Shown: positions 7,324 to 14,685 of the stretch, piece by piece | Position numbering within the stretch: the first letter of the stretch is position 1 | Layout: each line of letters opens with the position of its first letter | Assembly (NCBI GenBank): GCA_029261275.1 | Contig: JAJDBR010000253.1 | Coordinates: 1-54,921, forward strand | Direction: 5' to 3' | DNA: 54,921 nucleotides | DNA from: Nitrospirales bacterium | GTDB lineage: Bacteria > Nitrospirota > Nitrospiria > Nitrospirales > UBA8639 | Translations under genes and position numbers: made by a program | Notes under the pieces: generated by a model | Told to the model about the DNA's origin: nothing | Seen by the model: the letters and a program-made list of their open reading frames with translations, nothing else | Database searches by the model: none

Positions 7324-9570
7324 TTAGTTTAACGCGTTGAGCGCAGAGCCTGCTCTGAACCAAGCTATTTGTGGTTCGGTCATACTATGATTCCCTTGAA
7401 TCGTGATGTCCTTCCCATCTTTTTTATGAATCACCACCGAGACTGGTTTCCCTGGCGCCAAATCACTTAACCCTGTGACACTTACCTGATCCTCTTGCTC
7501 AATTTGATCATAGTCCGCAGGATTAGCAAAGGTCATCGGAAGAATTCCTTGCTTTTTTAAATTAGTTTCATGGATTCGTGCAAAACTTTTAGTGAGCACC
7601 GCCAAGACTCCAAGAAATCTCGGGCACATGGCCGCATGTTCTCGGCTACTGCCTTCACCATAATTTTCATCACCAACCACAAAGGACCCAATGCCTTTAG
7701 CTTTATAATCACGAGCAATGGCCGCAGGCGTCAGATTCTTTTCGCCTGTAATCACATTATTGGCTTTTCCGGCCTCGCCCGTGAACACATTATTCGCTCC
7801 TAAGAACATATTGTCACTAATCTTATCCAAATGACCGCGGAACTTGAGCCAGGGACCTGCGGGTGAAATATGATCCGTCGTGGTCTTGCCTTTGGTTTTA
7901 ATCAAGATAGTAAGCTTTTCGAAATCCTTGCCACTCCAACGAGGGAACGGTTGAAGTAATTGTAGACGCTCGCTGGTTGGCGGAAGATCAACTTCCAATC
8001 CCTCACCATTTTCGGCAGGCTCCACCAACCCAGCTTCCCCTTGGGCAAAGCCTAATTTCGGCAACTCATCACCCTGTGGAGCTTCTAATTTAATTTCCTT
8101 GCCATCTGCCGTTTTAATCGTGTCATTGACTGGATCAAAACCTAAATCCCCTGTCAAAGCATAAGCAGTGACGACTTCTGGGCTCGCCAGAAACGACAAG
8201 GTTTCAGCAATGCCATCATTACGACCAGGGAAGTTGCGATTAAAGGTACTGACAATAGAATCGGCTTTGCCTTTGACACCATCAGCCCGCTTCCATTGAC
8301 CAATACACGGCCCACAGGCATTGGCTAACACGGTTGCGCCCATATCTTCAAAGGTTTGCATAAACCCATCGCGCTTCATGGTATGGAAGATTCGTTCAGA
8401 GCCTGGAGAAACCAGGAACGCTGTTTTCGCTTTGAGACCGGCTTTTAATCCTTGCGCAGCGATGTGCGCCGAGCGTCCAATATCTTCGTACGAAGAATTG
8501 GTGCAACTGCCTAACAACGTGGCTTTTAATTCGACGGGATAGCCTTTTTCTTTGGCTTCCGCCGCCAATTTGGAAATGGGTCGAGCTAAATCAGGCGAAT
8601 GCGGCCCAACGACATAGGGCTCAAGTGCTGAGAGGTCAATCTCGACAATCTCATCATAATACTTCTCAGGCGATTGATACACTTCGGGGTCGGCCATCAA
8701 CATCGCCTTATTCTCTTCAGCTAATTTCGCAATGTCGGCCCGTTCCGTTATATTCAAATAAGCCACCATTTTTTGATCAAACGGGAACACGGAGGTTGTC
8801 GCACCTAATTCAGCACCCATGTTGGTAATGGTGCCCTTCCCGGTCGCACTAATGGTTTCTGCGCCTGGGCCAAAATATTCAACGATTTTATTGGTGCCAC
8901 CTTTGACTGTGAGTTTGCCACAAATATAGAGGATGACATCTTTGGGAGAGGCCCAGCCATTAAGTTTTCCTGTGAGTTTGACGCCAATGAGTTTGGGATG
9001 CAGCACTTCCCAGGGTAAGCCTGCCATGACTTCACCGGCATCAGCGCCACCGACGCCAATCGCCAGCATACCCAATCCACCACCATTCGGCGTATGAGAG
9101 TCGGTGCCAATAATCAGCCCACCTGGAAACGCATAATTTTCCAGAACTACCTGATGAATGATCCCTGCTCCTGGTTTCCAAAATCCAATGCCATATTTTT
9201 TCGCAGCAGATTCTAAGAAATTATAGACTTCTCGATTTTCATTATTGGCGATCATGAGATCTTTTTCTGATCCCATTTCGGCACGAATGAGATGATCGCA
9301 ATGAATCGTGCTAGGCACCGCGACTTTCGCTTTCCCAGCTTGAATAAATTGCAACATCGCCATTTGTGCCGTGGCATCTTGCATGGCTACACGATCAGGG
9401 CGAAGCGCCAACATAGCTTTACCACGTTCCCATGTTTGGGTATCAAAATTATCGGCATGGCTGACAAGAATTTTCTCAGCCAACGTCAATGGACGCCCAA
9501 AACTTTTTCGGGCTTTTTCAATTGCAGGCCCCATTGAAGCATAGAGTTTTTTGACCATATCTACCGACAT
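7324..9570 (-). CDS. acn: Aconitate hydratase
   Basis: Interconverts citrate and isocitrate through a [4Fe-4S] cluster. At 748 residues it matches the mitochondrial-type aconitases. Cluster ligands are visible in LLGSCTNSSYEDI and NACGPCIGQWKR; substrate-site blocks include GTDSHTPNGGGLGMLAIGVG and GDENYGEGSSREHAAM. The start chosen is ATG 9570 because AGGAGAAG lies just before it; the frame stays open for 20 codons upstream, but that extension has no ribosome binding site and is not family-like. It sits between aclA and frdB, fitting citrate formation ahead of cleavage by ATP-citrate lyase. Confidence 0.96.
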   Translation of the reverse strand: MSVDMVKKLYASMGPAIEKARKSFGRPLTLAEKILVSHADNFDTQTWERGKAMLALRPDRVAMQDATAQMAMLQFIQAGKAKVAVPSTIHCDHLIRAEMGSEKDLMIANNENREVYNFLESAAKKYGIGFWKPGAGIIHQVVLENYAFPGGLIIGTDSHTPNGGGLGMLAIGVGGADAGEVMAGLPWEVLHPKLIGVKLTGKLNGWASPKDVILYICGKLTVKGGTNKIVEYFGPGAETISATGKGTITNMGAELGATTSVFPFDQKMVAYLNITERADIAKLAEENKAMLMADPEVYQSPEKYYDEIVEIDLSALEPYVVGPHSPDLARPISKLAAEAKEKGYPVELKATLLGSCTNSSYEDIGRSAHIAAQGLKAGLKAKTAFLVSPGSERIFHTMKRDGFMQTFEDMGATVLANACGPCIGQWKRADGVKGKADSIVSTFNRNFPGRNDGIAETLSFLASPEVVTAYALTGDLGFDPVNDTIKTADGKEIKLEAPQGDELPKLGFAQGEAGLVEPAENGEGLEVDLPPTSERLQLLQPFPRWSGKDFEKLTILIKTKGKTTTDHISPAGPWLKFRGHLDKISDNMFLGANNVFTGEAGKANNVITGEKNLTPAAIARDYKAKGIGSFVVGDENYGEGSSREHAAMCPRFLGVLAVLTKSFARIHETNLKKQGILPMTFANPADYDQIEQEDQVSVTGLSDLAPGKPVSVVIHKKDGKDITIQGNHSMTEPQIAWFRAGSALNALN

Positions 9571-9639
9571 AAGATCTTCTCCTGGTTTCAGTTCAATATT
9601 GCGTGAGGTGCAACCCCCACAAGAGCCCAAAGTTTTCGT

Positions 9640-11466
9640 TTATTTTAATGGTGGTACTGCTCGACGCTTAGGTGACGCATAGTTCACCAAGTAATCAAAC
9701 AGACGAATCAATCGACTACCCTGTCGTTTTTGATCGGTCCAATGGCCAATAATCCCAATCGTTCGGGCCAGAATGAAGAAGCCGTTTAAACTATCCACCG
9801 GGAAACCGATATCAACCAACACAGCGGCCATCGTACCATCGACATTAAGAATCAGATTATCTTTTTTCGCTGCCGTCACTTGTTCAACGGCTAACGCAAA
9901 GTCTAAATGGGGAGTCTTGATCCCAAGACTTTTGACATGTCCCACAAGCTCTTTCACACGCTTATCAGGGTTCTTCAAACTTTTGACTCGATGGCCAATT
10001 CCTGGAACCGGGCCCACGTTTTTCTTCATATAAACCAAGAAGTCATCCACCGTCAGTTTGTTATCAATGGCATATTTGAACCAATTACCGGCATCGGTCA
10101 CCGCACCACCAAACCGTGGCCCGATCATAATCATTCCGGCCGCCACTGATTGTGAGAGACCAATGCCCGCACAAGCCGCCAGAACCGTGGCCATAGCACC
10201 GCTGACACATGGGCCATGGTCAGCCGACAACATAAGAATACGCTTAATGATTTCTGCTTCTTGTTTGGACACCAACCGGTTGTCCCAGAGTAAGCCAATG
10301 ACGTGCGGAATATCATAGCCGGCATTGATGAGTTCTGAAGCTGGGTACCCTTGATACAAGGGCTCTTCCCCTCGATCATCACTAATGGTCGAGCGAATAA
10401 GTGGCGCGACCAAGACCTCACCGTCTTTTTTAGCTTCAGCCACCGTTTTAGGGAGCCGTGGCACAGCAGCAGGAGCCAAATCTGGAATAGGCTTGACCGT
10501 TCCACTCTTGAGTAATTCTTCATGCGTCGCTTTGATGGCAGGACCTAAGGCACCAAACGTTTCAGGCACAATCGCACCAGCCTTCTTCAGGGCTTCAGAT
10601 TTTGCCCGAGCCGACCCTTCGCCTTTTAACCCTTCTTTCGCACCGGCATGACCAAATTTCATGCCTTTGGGAAGACTTTCTTGGCAAAACCCCGACACGA
10701 CGGCTAACAGTTTTATTCGACGTTTCTTGGCGCCATACCACTCGGCAGCACTTTCCTCTAAATCACCGCCCATTTCACCGACGACTACTACGGCGTGGGT
10801 TTGCGGATCGTTTTCAAACATTTCTAAGTAACTGACGTAATCGGTACCCGGATAGGCATCTCCACCAATACCGATCGCTGTGGTAATCCCATCAGCAAAT
10901 TGGGAACAAATCCAGATAATCTCGTTGGACAGGCCGCCTGATTTGGTAATGACGCCAAATGATCCAGGTCGATACAACTTACAGGCCACCAAGTTATCAA
11001 AAGCCCCACCGATCACACCCAAGCGGCATTCCCCTGCAGACACCACGCCAATAGAAGAGGGCCCGTTAAACGTTTTCCCTAATTTTCTGGCGTGTTTCCC
11101 AAGAAGCTTGGCGTCTTTTTCAGGAACACCTTCAGTAATCATGGAGACAGTTTTGATTTTGGAGTCATTCAGAGCATCCATTGTGCCTTCATAGGCCCGA
11201 TTCGCACCGATATAGACCAAACTCGTATTAATTTCAGGATGAGCAGCAGTGGCATCGGCCACTGTCTTATAGATGGGGATCGCCACCAGCTCTGTCCCAC
11301 ACACAATTTCATTGGTTTTTCCTGAATCCGGCGGGTACACAAACGCGGATACATTTAACGGCTGTTTATTCATGTAGCGGAATTCCGCCATACGACGGGC
11401 AGCATTAACACCAGCCACACCACCCTGAATAACGACATGCGTGTCTTTCGTGGCAAGAATACTCAT
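9640..11466 (-). CDS. aclA: ATP-citrate lyase alpha subunit (AclA)
   Basis: The large subunit of the Chlorobium-type two-subunit ATP-citrate lyase, 608 residues. The first half resembles succinyl-CoA synthetase alpha, with the phosphohistidine in KFGHAGAKEG (His273). The second half (about 360-608) is citrate-synthase-like, with SADHGPCVSG, GPRFGGAVTDAG and PGIGHRVKSL and a late Asp in LDFALAVE. With AclB it splits citrate plus CoA and ATP into acetyl-CoA and oxaloacetate, the defining step of the rTCA cycle. ATG 11466 follows AGGAG. It directly follows aclB, the order known from green sulfur bacteria. Confidence 0.96.
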   Translation of the reverse strand: MSILATKDTHVVIQGGVAGVNAARRMAEFRYMNKQPLNVSAFVYPPDSGKTNEIVCGTELVAIPIYKTVADATAAHPEINTSLVYIGANRAYEGTMDALNDSKIKTVSMITEGVPEKDAKLLGKHARKLGKTFNGPSSIGVVSAGECRLGVIGGAFDNLVACKLYRPGSFGVITKSGGLSNEIIWICSQFADGITTAIGIGGDAYPGTDYVSYLEMFENDPQTHAVVVVGEMGGDLEESAAEWYGAKKRRIKLLAVVSGFCQESLPKGMKFGHAGAKEGLKGEGSARAKSEALKKAGAIVPETFGALGPAIKATHEELLKSGTVKPIPDLAPAAVPRLPKTVAEAKKDGEVLVAPLIRSTISDDRGEEPLYQGYPASELINAGYDIPHVIGLLWDNRLVSKQEAEIIKRILMLSADHGPCVSGAMATVLAACAGIGLSQSVAAGMIMIGPRFGGAVTDAGNWFKYAIDNKLTVDDFLVYMKKNVGPVPGIGHRVKSLKNPDKRVKELVGHVKSLGIKTPHLDFALAVEQVTAAKKDNLILNVDGTMAAVLVDIGFPVDSLNGFFILARTIGIIGHWTDQKRQGSRLIRLFDYLVNYASPKRRAVPPLK

Positions 11467-11501
11467 TGAGACGGTCTCCTAATTCCTCGAGTTCAAATAA
11501 T

Positions 11502-12698
11502 TTATTGTGCCGCCATCGCCATATCGACGATGTCCGTTAATGGCGTCGTGCGGTCAAACACGTGAATATCAAATCCCTCATCCTCTAAAGCACGCATGGC
11601 CGCCAATCCTTGCAATTCATTGGGGCCACCGCGCCGTACCCAGATCTTTACTCCTTTGAGTTTGCCTTCGCCTTTGGCCTTTCGGAACGCATTAATAATG
11701 CCCCCGAACGTCTTTTTCACGTCGGTAAAATTGGCAATAGCGCCTCCAACGATAATATGTTTGATATCAGGCAGGGAACAGATTTTTTCTGTCAGGACTT
11801 CTACCGCCCAATCAGGCGGATCACCTGAATATTCTGCGTAGTTGGCTAATTTTCCTCCACGAGCGACAACGGCATCAGAGTAATATACGCTGGCTCCGCC
11901 ACCGGCAGGCAACATCGCAATATTGCCCCCCGGAATTTCAATCAATTTCACTGAACCTTTGACCTTGGCATCTACCGCCATCACTTCTTCTTCATTGGCG
12001 GTATACGCCCGACCAAATTCAGCGGCGAAGGGGAATGTCCAATCTTTATGACGGAACTTGGCATCGCCATCCAATAACGTCACGGCATCGAGAGCCACCA
12101 AATCGCCACCTGCATTTTGGACAACTGGATTGATTTCCACATATTGCGCATCTTCATTATCAAAACAGGTATACAGTTTCTTTAAAAAATCCGCCATTTT
12201 GGTGGCGGTATCACCAGAGAACCCGGCGTCTTTAGATAATTTCGCCAATTGAGCGTCCGTTGGAGTTTCTCCAATTTCAATCGCCAATTTCTGGACTTTC
12301 TCCCAATTGTCTTCAACTTCGACACCGCCATAGGTCGTCACCATCACATCTACGCCTTCGCGGGTGGACTTGACCGAAGCATAATATTCCTCTTTGTGGC
12401 CGATCGCTTCGGAGACAATCACTTCACGAATGGTCACGGATTCGAGTTGTTTTCCCAGCATCTCTTTCACCGCCGATTTAGCGGCCGCCAAATCTAGCCC
12501 CACCTTGACCAGACCTAGTTTGAAGCGAGAACCCAATGCTTCATGAGCTTTGACGACCAGCTTGTTCTTTTGAAGCCAATCATTCACTTTGGAGAGTTGC
12601 TCAAACTCTTCATTTGATGTCACCACGACATAGTTGGGGGTTGAAATTCCCCATTTTCGCAGCAAGCCCATTCCTGGGCCTTCAAGGACCTTTGCCAT
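11502..12698 (-). CDS. aclB: ATP-citrate lyase beta subunit (AclB)
   Basis: Small subunit, 398 residues, the size of Chlorobium AclB. It has the ATP-grasp fold of succinyl-CoA synthetase beta: the N-terminal grasp region (about 1-240) contains VEINPVVQNAGGDLVALDAV, followed by a CoA-ligase domain with IIVGGAIANFTDVKKTFGGI and WVRRGGPNELQG. It forms the active enzyme with AclA. It is the first gene of the seven-gene rTCA operon, with a candidate promoter about 75 bases upstream. Confidence 0.95.
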   Translation of the reverse strand: MAKVLEGPGMGLLRKWGISTPNYVVVTSNEEFEQLSKVNDWLQKNKLVVKAHEALGSRFKLGLVKVGLDLAAAKSAVKEMLGKQLESVTIREVIVSEAIGHKEEYYASVKSTREGVDVMVTTYGGVEVEDNWEKVQKLAIEIGETPTDAQLAKLSKDAGFSGDTATKMADFLKKLYTCFDNEDAQYVEINPVVQNAGGDLVALDAVTLLDGDAKFRHKDWTFPFAAEFGRAYTANEEEVMAVDAKVKGSVKLIEIPGGNIAMLPAGGGASVYYSDAVVARGGKLANYAEYSGDPPDWAVEVLTEKICSLPDIKHIIVGGAIANFTDVKKTFGGIINAFRKAKGEGKLKGVKIWVRRGGPNELQGLAAMRALEDEGFDIHVFDRTTPLTDIVDMAMAAQ

Positions 12699-12772
12699 AA
12701 TCCTACCCTTCCGTCAGGGAATAAAATGTGAAAGACAAAATCAGACCAACCCACTCGTTCGTGGGAAACAGC

Positions 12773-12801
12773 ATTGTACGAATGAGCTACGGAGTCTGCA
12801 A
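12773..12801 (-). promoter_or_regulatory. Candidate sigma70 promoter of the aclB operon
   Basis: On the minus strand TTGCAG (12801-12796) and TACAAT (12778-12773) are separated by 17 bases. The -10 matches the consensus at five of six positions; the -35 is weak. It lies about 75 bases upstream of the aclB start, in the only sizeable gap before the rTCA operon. No other pair with similar spacing stood out there. Confidence 0.35.
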
Positions 12802-13069
12802 TCAATCAAAAGACCCAATTTTGAGCCCTAAAGTCCCAGTGGGTTTTCCCACCCCTTGGGCCCTTAATGGTCAAGAGGAAATACCATTAAAATATCCATA
12901 TAATCATAAAGTTATAAATAAAATATCCGCATTATCATTCAAAGCCCTGTGCCATTGAAAAAAACAAGCGCTTGAAAGGGGACTTGGAGCGGATTTAGGA
13001 TGAAGAGTCGCTCCATCCCAATACCTGCCCCTGAGGCATAAAAGGGTTTTCGGAGAAAGAGCCCTGGCC

Positions 13070-14449
13070 ATGACTCAAGACGAAATCATCCGAGTCGTTA
13101 CAGAACAACGCCAGTTTTTTAATAGTGGCGTATCGCGAGATTACTCTATTCGCCACGAAACTCTGTCCAAGTTCAAGGAGGCTATAAAGAACTACGAAAG
13201 AGAAATTCATGCGGCTCTCAAAACCGACCTAGCCAAGCCTGAGTTCGAAGCCTACTTCACGGGGACCGGCTTTTGTCTGCATGAGTTAACAGAAACGCTC
13301 AAGAACCTCCGCAAGTGGATGAAGCCAAAAAATGTTCGAACCGGATTGCTCGTCCAACCGGCAAAAAGCACGATTTACTATTCACCTCGAGGAGTAAATT
13401 TGATCATTGCCCCCTACAATTTTCCCATCAACCTAACCTTTTCCCCACTTATCGCCGCTATCGCAGCCGGTAACACAGCGGTGATCAAGACCTCCGAGAT
13501 GGCACCAGCCTGCAGCGCCGTCATGCAGAGATTAATTGATTCGACATTCGATTCACGGTACATCGCGTATGTCCCTGGTGAAGTACCGGAAACCACGATT
13601 CTCCTAGAACAGAAATTCGACCACATATTTTTCACTGGAAGCACTAGAGTTGGATCGATCGTGATGAGCGCTGCTGCGAAGACATTAACCCCTGTCACTT
13701 TGGAGCTCGGAGGGAAAAGTCCCTGCATTGTCCATCACGACGCCAAACTGGATGTCGCCGTGAATCGAATTGTGGCAGGGAAATTTTTAAACGCGGGACA
13801 AACCTGCGCAGCGCCGGACTACCTCATGGTGCATCGGGAAATAAAAGAAGAATTCCTAGACAAGCTCAAGGTACGAATTATTGAAGCCTACGGGGAAGAC
13901 GCCAGCAAAAGCGGTGACTTTGGCCGAATGGTCAATGCGCAACACTTTGAACGTGTTGCCTCATTGATTATGCCTGAAAAAGTTGTGGTCGGAGGGAAAA
14001 TAGATGCAGCAAGTCGATTCATTGCACCGACGGTCATGCGAGATATCACGCTGGACGACCCAGTCATGCGCGAAGAGATTTTCGGGCCTGTGTTACCAAT
14101 TCTGGACTATACGGAATATGACGAAATCTACGATACTATCGCGAAATTTCCCCAACACCCGCTTGCAGCCTATGTGTTCAGCAGTAGCACCCAAATTCAG
14201 GATTTACTCATCGAACGGTTACAATTCGGCGGAGGGTGCATCAATCAATGCATCCTGCATCTGGCTAACCATCACTTGCCATTTGGCGGTGTCGGAGAGA
14301 GCGGCATGGGCGCCTACCACGGCTTCAGCGGTTTCGAACGATTCTCCCACAAGAAGGGCGTCATGAGATCCGCTACCTGGCTGGATCTACCACTCGTTTA
14401 CGCCCCCTACAAAGACAAGCTGAAGTGGCTACGACGGATTATGAAGTAG
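13070..14449 (+). CDS. NAD(P)-dependent aldehyde dehydrogenase (ALDH3-like)
   Basis: A 459-residue aldehyde dehydrogenase with the short N-terminus typical of class 3 enzymes. Visible signatures are APYNFP (Asn117), FFTGSTRVG (cofactor binding), LELGGKSP (general base Glu212) and NAGQTCAAPD with catalytic Cys246; the end has LPFGGVGESGMGAYHG. It oxidises an aldehyde to the acid; the substrate is not evident, though long-chain or aromatic aldehydes are usual for ALDH3. ATG 13070 is about 10 bases after GGAGAAAG. It is transcribed divergently from the rTCA operon, alone on its strand. Confidence 0.93.
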   Translation: MTQDEIIRVVTEQRQFFNSGVSRDYSIRHETLSKFKEAIKNYEREIHAALKTDLAKPEFEAYFTGTGFCLHELTETLKNLRKWMKPKNVRTGLLVQPAKSTIYYSPRGVNLIIAPYNFPINLTFSPLIAAIAAGNTAVIKTSEMAPACSAVMQRLIDSTFDSRYIAYVPGEVPETTILLEQKFDHIFFTGSTRVGSIVMSAAAKTLTPVTLELGGKSPCIVHHDAKLDVAVNRIVAGKFLNAGQTCAAPDYLMVHREIKEEFLDKLKVRIIEAYGEDASKSGDFGRMVNAQHFERVASLIMPEKVVVGGKIDAASRFIAPTVMRDITLDDPVMREEIFGPVLPILDYTEYDEIYDTIAKFPQHPLAAYVFSSSTQIQDLLIERLQFGGGCINQCILHLANHHLPFGGVGESGMGAYHGFSGFERFSHKKGVMRSATWLDLPLVYAPYKDKLKWLRRIMK

Positions 14450-14685
14450 GGACAAACGCTACTCATTTTAGGGTCGGACCTGATTACATGTACCGACCTC
14501 ACTTTAGCCATCTCCATCCGCCGCTCCGAGGCAAGCCTGAATCATTACAATCTTCATTCTTTACCCAACTCTTTCTTCGTTCGTTCAACCATACTTTAGT
14601 TGCCAATGCTTAGAGCCACCCCAAATTTCACATTCCTTGCGATTTGCGACACTGCCCTGCCGACTGCCAAAAAACTCTAGGTTTA

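Noticed and set aside
9571-9630. 20-codon N-terminal extension of aconitase with a Cys-rich start
   Set aside because: The internal ATG at 9570 has a strong AGGAG site and matches the family start.
14472-14498. GGTCGG/CCGACC inverted repeat after the aldehyde dehydrogenase
   Set aside because: Only a six-base stem with a long loop and no T-run; too weak to call a terminator.
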